Shown here: in pieces, positions 51,838 to 59,631 of the stretch
How positions within the stretch are numbered: position 1 is the first letter of the stretch
Layout of the letters: every line of letters begins with the position of its first letter
Assembly: GCF_028747205.1 (NCBI RefSeq)
Contig: NZ_CP112880.1
Span: 372,001 to 436,000 of the forward strand
DNA from: Streptomyces sp. CA-278952
GTDB lineage: Bacteria > Actinomycetota > Actinomycetes > Streptomycetales > Streptomycetaceae
DNA length: 64,000 nt
Direction: 5' to 3'
Program-made: the position numbers and the translations under genes
Notes under the pieces: generated by a model
The model's input: the letters and a program-made list of their open reading frames with translations, nothing else
Told to the model about the DNA's origin: nothing
The model's database searches: none

Positions 51838-53573
51838 GCGGCGCGCTCCTCCTGTGCGGTGCGTCCTGCCGCGACGAGCGAGGCGTACACGCCGCCGCCC
51901 GCGAGCAGGGTGGTGTGGTCGCCCGCCGCGGCGACACGGCCCGCGTCGAGGACGACGATGTGGTCGGCGTGGCGTACGGCGTCGAGCCGGTGGGCTACGA
52001 CGACGCAGGTGCGGCCGCGGCCGGCCGCCGACAGTTCCCGCACGATGCGGGCCTGGCCGCGTTCGTCGACCGCGCTGGTGGCCTCGTCCAGGATCAGGAC
52101 AGGGGCGTCGGCCAGCAACGCCCGTGCGAGGGCGAGTCGTTGGCGCTGCCCACCGGAGAGCGTGGCGCCGCGTTCGCCGACGAGGGTGGCGTAACCGTGC
52201 GGCATCCGGGCGATCTCCTGGTCGATCCCGGCGGCGCGGGCGGCGGCGCGCAGTTGTTCGTCGGTGGCGGCCGGGCGGGCGATCCGCAGGTTCTCCGCGA
52301 TCGTGGCGTGGAAGAGGTAGGTGTCCTGCGAGACGACGGCGATGCCCCGGCGCAGGGAGGCGAGGGTGTACGCGGCGGTGGCCGCCCCGGCGACGGTGAG
52401 GCTGCCGCTGTCCGGGTCCCGTTGCCTCAGCAGCAGGCTCAGCAGGGTCGACTTTCCCGCGCCGGACGGACCGACGACGGCTGTGGTGCGCCCGGGGGCG
52501 GCGGTGAAGGTGACGCCGTCGAGGGCGGGCAGCTTGCTCCCCGGGTGGGTGAAGCGCACGTCCTCGAAACGGATTTCGGGTGGGCTCTCCCAGGCGGCGG
52601 CCAGGGTGCCCCGGTCCGGCACGGCGGCCTCGGCGGTGCGCAGGGCGGCGATTCCGTCGGCGGCGGACACTCCGAGGTAGCCCGCGTGCCACTCGCGGGA
52701 GAGGTCGCGGACGGGGCGGAAGCATTCGGAGGCGAGGAGGAGAAGGAGGTAGGTGCCGGTGGCGGCGGTACGGCCGGTGGCCGCCGACGAGCACGCCACG
52801 AGGACGGCGGCGGCGGTGCCGCCCTGGACGGCCAGGTCGGTGAGGCCGGTGTCGACGAGCGAGACCCGGAGTTTGGCGACGGTGGTCCGGTGCAGGGCGG
52901 ATGACCGCCGCTCCAGCCGTTCCCGTACGCGGCCCACCGCACCGGTGGCGCGCAGGGTCGGCATCCCCTGGAGCGCCTCCAGGTAGTCGGCGGCGAGGGC
53001 TTCGTAGGAGTCCCAGTGCTCCTTGCCCCGCCGCGCGAGCAGCCGGTCCCACCAGCGCGGCCCGAACAGGGCGAGCAGCAGGGCGGGGCCGAGGGCGAGC
53101 GCCGCGTACGGCTCGACGAGGGCGACGGCGACGAGCAGCAGCGGTGGAACGGCGCAGGTGATGAGCGCTTGGGGCAGGTAGCGCGAGACGTACGCGTCGA
53201 CGCCCTCGACGCCGTCCACCAGCGTGGCGCGCACGGCTCCGGCGCGCGCGCCGGTGATCGCGGGGGGGCCGAGTGCGCCGAGCCGCTCCAGCAGGGTGTC
53301 GCGCAGCCTGACCCGTACGGCGGCTCCCGCCGTGACGGCGGTCAGGCGCTGGGCGCGGCCGAGCCCGGCGCGGACCAGGACGACGGCGATGACGCCGGTG
53401 AGCAGGGGGGTGAGGGCGGCCGTCTCCCCCCGGGCGATCCGGGCGAGCACGAGGGCGAGCAGAACCGCCTGGGCGAGGTGGGTGGCGGCGACCGCCGCGA
53501 GCAGTGCGGTGGCGAGGCCGAGCGGGCGGCGCGCGGTGTTCGCGGCGCGCAGGAGTTCGGGGTGGAGCATCAT
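51834..53573 (-). CDS. ABC exporter half-transporter (CydD-like), RiPP export partner
   Basis: ATG 53573 overlaps the dehydrogenase stop (ATGA). The 579-residue protein has six helices (LGLATALLAAVAATHLAQAVL, LLTGVIAVVLVRAGLG), then DYLEALQGMPTLRATG, typical of CydD. Its ATPase has Walker A GPSGAGKST, signature LSGGQRQR and Walker B VLILDEATSAVD. No peptidase C39 domain is present, so leader cleavage must be done elsewhere. Confidence 0.85.
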   Translation of the reverse strand: MMLHPELLRAANTARRPLGLATALLAAVAATHLAQAVLLALVLARIARGETAALTPLLTGVIAVVLVRAGLGRAQRLTAVTAGAAVRVRLRDTLLERLGALGPPAITGARAGAVRATLVDGVEGVDAYVSRYLPQALITCAVPPLLLVAVALVEPYAALALGPALLLALFGPRWWDRLLARRGKEHWDSYEALAADYLEALQGMPTLRATGAVGRVRERLERRSSALHRTTVAKLRVSLVDTGLTDLAVQGGTAAAVLVACSSAATGRTAATGTYLLLLLASECFRPVRDLSREWHAGYLGVSAADGIAALRTAEAAVPDRGTLAAAWESPPEIRFEDVRFTHPGSKLPALDGVTFTAAPGRTTAVVGPSGAGKSTLLSLLLRQRDPDSGSLTVAGAATAAYTLASLRRGIAVVSQDTYLFHATIAENLRIARPAATDEQLRAAARAAGIDQEIARMPHGYATLVGERGATLSGGQRQRLALARALLADAPVLILDEATSAVDERGQARIVRELSAAGRGRTCVVVAHRLDAVRHADHIVVLDAGRVAAAGDHTTLLAGGGVYASLVAAGRTAQEERAA

Positions 53574-55210
53574 GGGCGTTCTTCCTCGCCGGGCGGAGCC
53601 GCCGGGGCGGCGCTTGTCGGGGGCGCTGGGTCGGGTGCCGTCGGGGCGGCGGGCGCCGGGCTCGCTGGGTCGGGGGGCGCGGGGGCGAGTGATGTGGGGG
53701 CGGGTGGCGTTGGGCTCGCCGGGTCGGGTGGCGTTGAGGCGGGTGGTGTTGAGGCGGGTGGTGTTTCGGCCGTCGTTGGGCGCCGGGCGAAGCCCGGGTC
53801 GACGGGGCCCGGCGGTGGGGGCGCTCCCACCGCGAGGCCGTGCACGATCCAGTCGCGTCCGGGGGCCTCGCCGAGCGCCGCGCCCAGGTCCGCCCGCTGC
53901 CAGGAGCCGATGGGCCGGGAGGGCAGGCCGAGCGCGGTGGCGTGGACCTGGACGGCTCCTGCCGCGTACCCGGCGGCGAGGTGGGCGGTGCGCACCGCGG
54001 CCGGCGGGGCGTCCCCGGGGCAGCCGTGGGCGAGGAGCACCGCGCCCGCGCCACCGATCCACTGCTGCCCCGCGGCCCAGTGGGCAAGGGTGGGACGCGC
54101 GTCCCCGGAGGCGCGGACGTCGAGTCCCCTGCTGCCGGGAGCCTTCGCGTACAGGGCCGGGTCACCACCACCGATCGCCGCGGTCCAGGCGGGTCCGTCG
54201 GGCCGCGCTGTCCCGGCTGTGGTCAGGAGCCGGGCGAGCTGTTCCTCGCCGGGCGGGTGGTTCAGGTCGTCGGGCGGGGCGCTCCTGCGCGCTTCCAGGG
54301 CCATGTCGGTCACCGGCCCCGGACGGGTGGCCGGGTGCCAGATGCCGCCGGGCAGCTCGGGGGATGCCGAGATGTGGTGCAACAGGCGGAGCGTCGCCGC
54401 GAGTTCACGGGGCGGGGTGGGCTCCGCGCCGGGTCGCGGCGTCGGGGTTCCGGTACGCGTCGGGCCGACCCAGGCGATCAGCGCCCCGGGGGCGCAGGCG
54501 ATCACGCCCACGGGCGCCAACCCGACTACCGCGAGCGGCAGTTCCGGTTCGGAGCCGGGCCAGGCGTCCGGCCAGTGGGGAGCCGAGGGCAGTCCGGCGG
54601 CGGCGGAGAGGAGGGCGGCGTCCGCGTCGAGGCAGACCAGTACGTCGGCTGCCGGGGGTCCGGCCAGCGCCAGGGCCGCGGCGGCGTGGCCGGTGTCCAG
54701 CAGCAGGAGCGGCCAGGCCCGGTGGCCGTAATGCGCGACGGTCCGGGACGCGGCCACGGTGAGGACGACGAGGACGCCCGGGGGTACGCCGTCGGGGGCC
54801 GGGCCGCGCGGGTGGGCACGGTGGGCGAGCGGGTCGTAGGCGTAGCGCCCGGGCGGCAGCGAACATCCGGGCCCGGCCAGCAGGTGCGCGCGCACCGGGT
54901 GCAGGCCTCCCGCCGAGGGCACGGGCCGCAGTCGGCCGGGGGTGCCGGCGGGCGCGGCCAGCGAGAGCCGCAGGACACGGTCGAGGTCGAGCTCGGCCCG
55001 GCCCCCGGCCCCGGAAACCGCCCCGTTCCGGACCTCGTCCCCGGCCAACGGCAGCCCGGTCCCGGGCCAGGGGAACGGACGCTCGGGGACGTACGGGACG
55101 AGGCCCGGCGCACGCCAGGAGCGGACATCCGCGAGGGCCCGGCGCAGCAGGCCGGACGCGGGGCGCGTCCCGGAGTCGGCGGCGGCGGTCCGGGCCGGGG
55201 TGTCGGGCAT
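53570..55210 (-). CDS. SagB-type (McbC-like) azoline dehydrogenase
   Basis: ATG 55210 follows AAGGAG nine bases upstream. The 546-residue protein shows the nitroreductase-like FMN-binding motif LRPVPSAGGLHPVRAHLL near residue 93, and DTGHAAAALALAG near residue 172. A second half-domain is present (LAAGYAAGAVQVHATALGLP). In azole peptide pathways this enzyme oxidises azolines made by YcaO to azoles. Odd features are the length and a Pro/Ala/Thr-rich C-terminal tail of about 60 residues (PPASTPPASTPP repeats). It follows YcaO with a 14-base gap. Confidence 0.8.
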   Translation of the reverse strand: MPDTPARTAAADSGTRPASGLLRRALADVRSWRAPGLVPYVPERPFPWPGTGLPLAGDEVRNGAVSGAGGRAELDLDRVLRLSLAAPAGTPGRLRPVPSAGGLHPVRAHLLAGPGCSLPPGRYAYDPLAHRAHPRGPAPDGVPPGVLVVLTVAASRTVAHYGHRAWPLLLLDTGHAAAALALAGPPAADVLVCLDADAALLSAAAGLPSAPHWPDAWPGSEPELPLAVVGLAPVGVIACAPGALIAWVGPTRTGTPTPRPGAEPTPPRELAATLRLLHHISASPELPGGIWHPATRPGPVTDMALEARRSAPPDDLNHPPGEEQLARLLTTAGTARPDGPAWTAAIGGGDPALYAKAPGSRGLDVRASGDARPTLAHWAAGQQWIGGAGAVLLAHGCPGDAPPAAVRTAHLAAGYAAGAVQVHATALGLPSRPIGSWQRADLGAALGEAPGRDWIVHGLAVGAPPPPGPVDPGFARRPTTAETPPASTPPASTPPDPASPTPPAPTSLAPAPPDPASPAPAAPTAPDPAPPTSAAPAAPPGEEERP

Positions 55211-55224
55211 GGCGGCGCGCTCCT

Positions 55225-56604
55225 TCACATGTGCGGGGGCGGGGCGAGGGTGAAGTCCCCCGGCGCGGTGGGCGGTCGGGTTCGCCAGCCCCGGGTGAGC
55301 GCCGCGTCCGCGAGGCGCGGACAGCCGAAGTAGCCGAAGGCGGCCGGTGCGTTGGGGATCAGCCCGGAGACCAGGACGCGGGCGACGCGCAGGGTCGTCT
55401 CGGCGACGTCCTCCGTCGTGAGGTCGGCGGTGATCACCCGGTGCCCTCCGGCGGCGAGCGCCGCGTCGAGCGCGGTGCGGCCGCCGGGGGCGATCGCGGT
55501 GACCGGGACCGTGCCGAGGGCGGGTTCGGTGAAGCGGCGGGCGAGCGGGGACATCCGGTCGTCCAGCCAGACCTGGACATGGGCCCCGAGGTCCCGCACA
55601 GCGGCGAACTCGGGCCCGCAGTCGTCGAGATACCGCCGGTCGGCACGGTGGTCGAGGTAGAGGCCACGGGCGAGCATCCCGGCTTCGACCGCCCGGTACA
55701 CCCAGCCGTCGGCGTCCACCGCGCCCTGGGTGAACACCCAGGTGTGCACGGCCTCGAGGACGGCCTTGCGGGCCGCCTCCGCCGGGTCGTACCGGCAGGC
55801 GAACCCGGCCGCGTATATACCGCGCCCGGGATCGTGCACGAGGGCCGCCACACAGGGGGCGAACTCGGAGGGCATCTCCACGATGTGCACGTCCAGCTCG
55901 CAGCCGGCCAGGTCCTCGGTGAGCCCGGGGACGCTCGCCGGGTCGATGCCCCGGGTGGGCCCGTCCAGGTGCCACCACAGCTCCAGGGCGTCGCGCTCGA
56001 CGACTTCGAGGAGCCCGCGCTCGGCGGCGTCGTCGAGGCCCTGCCCGGTGGCGATGCCCGCGTAGTTGAGGTGGTGGGTGCGGGGCAGCGAACGCAGGTC
56101 GCCCTGCCGCCAGTTGAGGTGGGTCAGCGCGACGGGGGCCCAGCACGGCCGTCCGTCCTCGATGGCCCGGGTCCACAACGCCGGTGTGTCGGACGTGAGT
56201 TCCTCATACGGGAATCCCGGGCGGCTGTACTGCCAGCGGGCGTACGTCGGCAGGGCGCCGGGCCCGTAGACGCGGTGGCCCTCGGCGGTCAGCTCTGCGG
56301 CGGTGGCCCGGCGGGGCTCCTGGGGGTGGCCGGGCGGGGGGAGCCGGTTGCCGCAGTAGCGCTCGACGGCCTCGGCCACCGCGGCGATCCAGGCACCCCG
56401 GTGGTCGCCGAACGTGGTGCCGAGAGAGACGCGGTCGGCGGGCCAGGCGCCGAGGCGGCGGGCGTCGGAGACGTCGGCGGTCATCGCGGTGTAGCGGGGC
56501 GGCGCACCGGTGGGGTGCTCGACGGGTGCGACGTCGCGGATGATCCCGCTGACGGGATCGACGAGGGCTTCGATGGGCAGGGCGCTGGTCATGGTCAACG
56601 GCAT
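55225..56604 (-). CDS. YcaO cyclodehydratase
   Basis: The start is ATG 56604 or the in-frame ATG 56592; GGAG lies just before 56604. The 459-residue protein is a stand-alone YcaO. The ATP-site motifs are visible: SLGTTFGDHRGAWIAAVAEAVERYCGNR, TGQGLDDAAERGLLEVVERDAL and YDPAEAARKAVLEAVHTW. It ends LAPPPHM, a Pro-rich end as in azoline-forming YcaOs. It activates backbone amides with ATP to make (methyl)oxazolines or thiazolines. No TfuA-like thioamidation partner is present. The leader-binding partner is encoded separately at 58217. Confidence 0.9.
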   Translation of the reverse strand: MPLTMTSALPIEALVDPVSGIIRDVAPVEHPTGAPPRYTAMTADVSDARRLGAWPADRVSLGTTFGDHRGAWIAAVAEAVERYCGNRLPPPGHPQEPRRATAAELTAEGHRVYGPGALPTYARWQYSRPGFPYEELTSDTPALWTRAIEDGRPCWAPVALTHLNWRQGDLRSLPRTHHLNYAGIATGQGLDDAAERGLLEVVERDALELWWHLDGPTRGIDPASVPGLTEDLAGCELDVHIVEMPSEFAPCVAALVHDPGRGIYAAGFACRYDPAEAARKAVLEAVHTWVFTQGAVDADGWVYRAVEAGMLARGLYLDHRADRRYLDDCGPEFAAVRDLGAHVQVWLDDRMSPLARRFTEPALGTVPVTAIAPGGRTALDAALAAGGHRVITADLTTEDVAETTLRVARVLVSGLIPNAPAAFGYFGCPRLADAALTRGWRTRPPTAPGDFTLAPPPHM

Positions 56605-58220
56605 ATCTCCGGTGCGGGCTCGACGTAGCGGCGTCGGGCGACGACGGGCAGGTGGAGGGCGCTGCCCCGGGAGTCCACGGTGCGGCGGGACGGGGCGAGC
56701 CGAGTGGCGGTGACCGGGTCCTCCCCGGTGTGCGGGTTACGGGCGTGGGCGGGGAAGTGGTGTCCGGCGATCTCCGCGCGCAACCGGGTCCCGGCGGGCA
56801 GTCGGCGACCCAGCGTGCCGAGCGGCACGGTGATGTCCGCGGCCTCGCCGGGCGGCCCGGTGCGCCGGACGATGCCGAAGGCGAGCGGATCGGCATGGCC
56901 GGACGGGTCGAGCGCGGTCAGGCGTACGGCCCAGTCGGCGCTGGGCGTGTCGGCCGTGACGTTGATCCGGGCGACGGCGGCTCCGGCCAGGTCGAGCGGG
57001 CGGGGCAGCGGGGGTGAGAGGAGCAGGCAGCGGTCGGCACGGTCGCCGTCGGCCGGGACGGCGAGGTCGTCGGAGCGCACGGGGCGGTCCGGGTCGGCGC
57101 TGAACTCGGCTCCGTGGAGCAGCCGCAGACCGGTGGGCGAGCCGAAGGGCCACCGGCACTCCGTCTCCGGCCGGTCCAGTGGGGTGGCGTCGGGAGTGAC
57201 CGTCGATCCGGGGGCGCTGCGCCAGCGGCCGCTGTCGCCGAGGGCGATGACACCGTGCCGCGTCGGCTCCAGTCGCCCGGCGAGCGCCGCGCGGGCCCAC
57301 CGTACGTACAGCACACCGAGGTTGACGCGTGCGCGGGGCGGCGCGGCCGGGTCGGCGGTGAGACGGTGGCCCCAGGGCCCGAGCAGCAGGCGGGACGGTC
57401 CGCCCCAGCCGCGCCACAGGGCCACGGTGTCCTCGGCGAAGGGGTCACGGGTGCCGCCGACGGCGAGCAGCGGAAGGCGTGCGGTGGGGGCCAGCGCGAC
57501 GAGTCGGCCTCGCCCTCGGCCGGCCCAGAGGCCGGGCCAGGACGGCAGTTCGCGCCCCAGGCCCTCGGCCAGCCGCTCCGCGAGGCGGGCGACCGGGAGG
57601 TGTTCGAGCAGCCGGGGGTCGTCCGCCAGAGCGCGGGCCAACGCGTCCGGGTCGGAGTCGCGACGGTCGCCATGGGCCGCCCACCAGCCGGCCCGGGCCC
57701 ACAGCCGCTCGGGCCCGCCGGGCTCCCGCGCCGTCTCGGCGAGTCCGAGCGCGGGGACAGCGGCGATGACGGCGTCGGGCACTCCGTCGCGATCGAGGTC
57801 GTCGGCGCCGGGTCCGGGATCGCGGGCGGCCTCACCGGCCGTGTCGCGGGCAGTGTCGCGGGCGGCGAGTGCGGTGACGAGGGCGCAGTACGCGGCGTAG
57901 GAGGCGCCGACGGCGACGACCTCACCGTTGCTCCACTCCTGTGCGCGCGCCCAGGCGACGGTGGCCGCGCCGTCCACTGTCTCGTGGCCCCGGTAGGGGT
58001 GCCACTCCCCCGGTGAGCCGTGGCGGCCGCGAACGTCCTGGGCGAGGGCGGCGAATCCGTGCGCCGCCCAGCCGCGCAGCTCGGCGCGGTGGGCGTCGCG
58101 CCCGTAGGGGGTTCTGATCAGGACGGAAGGAACGGGGCGGGTGCCGTCCGGGAGACATACGTCGGTGGCGAGCGCGGTGCCGTCCGGCGTGGGGACGTAC
58201 ACGGTGCGGGTGGTGTTCAC
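56595..58220 (-). CDS. CocE/NonD-family hydrolase (X-Pro dipeptidyl-peptidase-like)
   Basis: GTG 58220 overlaps the stop of the leader-binding gene (GTGA). The 541-residue protein begins with YVPTPDGTALATDVCLP and contains VLIRTPYGRDAHR, DVRGRHGSPGEWHPY, the nucleophile Ser in VAVGASYAAYCAL, Asp in GGTRDPFAED and His in GPWGHRL. A C-terminal jelly-roll domain follows (ARINVTADTPSADWAVRLTA). This is the S15/CocE fold. In this operon it may cut the leader or a terminal residue, or act on an ester; none of this is shown. Confidence 0.85.
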   Translation of the reverse strand: MNTTRTVYVPTPDGTALATDVCLPDGTRPVPSVLIRTPYGRDAHRAELRGWAAHGFAALAQDVRGRHGSPGEWHPYRGHETVDGAATVAWARAQEWSNGEVVAVGASYAAYCALVTALAARDTARDTAGEAARDPGPGADDLDRDGVPDAVIAAVPALGLAETAREPGGPERLWARAGWWAAHGDRRDSDPDALARALADDPRLLEHLPVARLAERLAEGLGRELPSWPGLWAGRGRGRLVALAPTARLPLLAVGGTRDPFAEDTVALWRGWGGPSRLLLGPWGHRLTADPAAPPRARVNLGVLYVRWARAALAGRLEPTRHGVIALGDSGRWRSAPGSTVTPDATPLDRPETECRWPFGSPTGLRLLHGAEFSADPDRPVRSDDLAVPADGDRADRCLLLSPPLPRPLDLAGAAVARINVTADTPSADWAVRLTALDPSGHADPLAFGIVRRTGPPGEAADITVPLGTLGRRLPAGTRLRAEIAGHHFPAHARNPHTGEDPVTATRLAPSRRTVDSRGSALHLPVVARRRYVEPAPEICR

Positions 58221-59248
58221 GGGCGCGCCTTGGCTGTCCCGGCTCCGGCTCCGGCCCTGGCCCCGGCGCGCGCCGGCGTCGGGGCGGGCAGGGGCGCGAC
58301 GTCCGGGACGGGGAGCACGGGGTGCTCGGTGAAGGTGAGATCGCGCAGGTCGATCCGGCGCAGCCGGCGGCGCACCGGGAGAACGGTCGCCCGGCTCGTC
58401 CCGGTATCGGCCCGCGCCACGGTCTCGGCTTCGGTACCGGCCCGCGCCACGGCTTCGGCTTCGGCTTCGGCTTCGGCTTCGGCTTCGGCTTCGGCTTCGG
58501 CTTCGGCTTCGGCCCAGGCGAGCAGATCGGCGGTGAGGAGCGCGGCGATCAGGGCGGCGGAGGCTTCGGTGGGGTGCGGCCCGGTGTCGGGGGTCCGGTG
58601 TCCGGCCCAGTACGCGGCGAGTTCGCGATGGGCGGGGGTGGCCGCGAGTCTGCGGAGCCTGACGTGACGGGAGGTGACGTCTCCCGGGGCCGCGGCAAGG
58701 GGTTCGGTCCAGCCGTGGGCGCCCTCGCGGTGGCAGCGCAGCCAGGCGACGCGCCGCCCGGGCAGCAGGTCCGCGGTGTCCCAAAGCCCTTCGGGCACGG
58801 GCGAGTCGAGGCACCACACCACGGCGACGCGCCCTTCGGTGCGGTGGTCCGGGGCCGCCCGAGCGAGCTCCGCAACACGGTCCGGGGTGATCCGGTGGAC
58901 CTCGGCGCCCTCCGCTCCGGCGCAGCGTGCCAGCGGCTCGGCGAGCACGGGGTCGCCGAGGACATGGACGGTGCGACCGGCGAGCCGGGCCCGGGGCGGG
59001 GCGGACACCGCGTACCCGCCCGTCTCGAACGCCTCGACGAGCCGGGCGAGTTCGGCGGGGCGTCCACCCCCGACCGGCGTGTCCTCGTCCGGCGCCCCCT
59101 CCTCCCCCGCCAGTCGGCGCACCAGGGCTTCGCCTGCGACGCCACCGGTGTCGATGCGCAGGAACTCCCCTCCGGAGGTCCGGAGCACGGGGGCTTCACC
59201 GGGGACGGTGACGATCCCGATGCCGGGAGCGAGTCGACTGCGGGTCAC
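58217..59248 (-). CDS. TOMM leader-peptide-binding protein (Ocin-ThiF-like)
   Basis: GTG 59248 has GGAGG five bases upstream. The 343-residue protein has an N-terminal RRE-like domain (GIGIVTVPGEAPVLRTSGGE, LVEAFETGGYAV) and a ThiF-like Rossmann part (TVHVLGDPVLAEPLARCAGA, VVWCLDSPVPEGLWD). Such proteins bring the leader of the precursor to YcaO. A run of ten Ala-Glu dipeptides (the 60-bp repeat at 58451) interrupts the C-terminal region. The tail HPVLPVPDVAPLPAP is Pro-rich. Its place directly after the precursor gene supports the role. Confidence 0.75.
   Translation of the reverse strand: MTRSRLAPGIGIVTVPGEAPVLRTSGGEFLRIDTGGVAGEALVRRLAGEEGAPDEDTPVGGGRPAELARLVEAFETGGYAVSAPPRARLAGRTVHVLGDPVLAEPLARCAGAEGAEVHRITPDRVAELARAAPDHRTEGRVAVVWCLDSPVPEGLWDTADLLPGRRVAWLRCHREGAHGWTEPLAAAPGDVTSRHVRLRRLAATPAHRELAAYWAGHRTPDTGPHPTEASAALIAALLTADLLAWAEAEAEAEAEAEAEAEAEAEAVARAGTEAETVARADTGTSRATVLPVRRRLRRIDLRDLTFTEHPVLPVPDVAPLPAPTPARAGARAGAGAGTAKARP
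58451..58510. repeat. Hexanucleotide repeat, ten copies of GGCTTC
   Basis: Ten perfect GGCTTC units encode (Ala-Glu)10 within the leader-binding protein. The flanking bases 58407-58436 are a further imperfect duplication of the neighbouring segment (CGGCCCGCGCCACGG). Copy-number change would keep the frame. Confidence 0.9.
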
Positions 59249-59342
59249 GGAATCCTCCGAAGCGGGAAGCGGGAAGCGTGGACGGGACGTTCGGAACTGG
59301 ACGGTGCTGGACAGGGCCGGACGGGACTGCACGGGGGTGAAC

Positions 59343-59383
59343 GGGGCGGGCCCGCCCGGGATGTCACCGGGCGGGCCCGCCCC
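59343..59383 (-). terminator. Hairpin with 17-bp perfect stem between precursor and biosynthetic genes
   Basis: Arms 59343-59359 (GGGGCGGGCCCGCCCGG) and 59367-59383 are exact complements with a seven-base loop. It lies 40 bases past the precursor stop and 95 bases before the leader-binding gene. In RiPP operons such partial terminators raise precursor mRNA relative to enzyme mRNA. Confidence 0.8.
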
Positions 59384-59423
59384 CGCACCACGCGGGGAAC
59401 CTGCCGTCAGCGGCAGGCGTCGC

Positions 59424-59558
59424 CTACTTCTCGGCCGCGGTGTCGGCCTCGACGGCGTCGTCGAAGGGGTTCTCGACGAGGGCGTTCGAGTGGGTGGCGG
59501 AGAGGTGCGCGAGCTGGCCCTGGTCGGCGATCGGGCTGAACACCTTGTTGTTCTCCAT
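59424..59558 (-). CDS. Candidate RiPP precursor peptide, 44 residues
   Basis: ATG 59558 is preceded by GGAG nine bases upstream; the in-frame ATG 59573 has no RBS. The 44-residue peptide begins MENNKVFSPIADQGQLAH, continues LSATHSNALVENP and ends FDDAVEADTAAEK. It has no Cys, so any azoles would be oxazole-type from Ser20, Thr22 and Ser24. His18 and His23 flank these positions (HLSATHS), giving a plausible metal-binding core. The acidic tail is unusual for a core and may be a follower. The gene is the first of the YcaO operon, with its own operator (59634) and a terminator-like hairpin after it. Confidence 0.75.
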   Translation of the reverse strand: MENNKVFSPIADQGQLAHLSATHSNALVENPFDDAVEADTAAEK

Positions 59559-59631
59559 GAGTTGAGTCTCCATTCGGAAGGATCGGATGGTCGTTTCGAT
59601 CGCGGCGCCGGTGCGTGCCGCAGCACAGACA

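Noticed and set aside
53570..56176. Long open frame extending the SagB-type gene upstream to 56176
   Set aside because: Upstream of 55210 it runs antiparallel in frame space to the YcaO gene, is Arg/Pro-rich shadow sequence, and has no RBS. ATG 55210 has AAGGAG.
58221..58817. Ser/Arg-rich N-terminal extension of the CocE-type hydrolase
   Set aside because: The SRSRSR run is a frame-shifted reading of the GGCTTC repeat in the leader-binding gene. GTG 58220 with its GTGA overlap is the real start.
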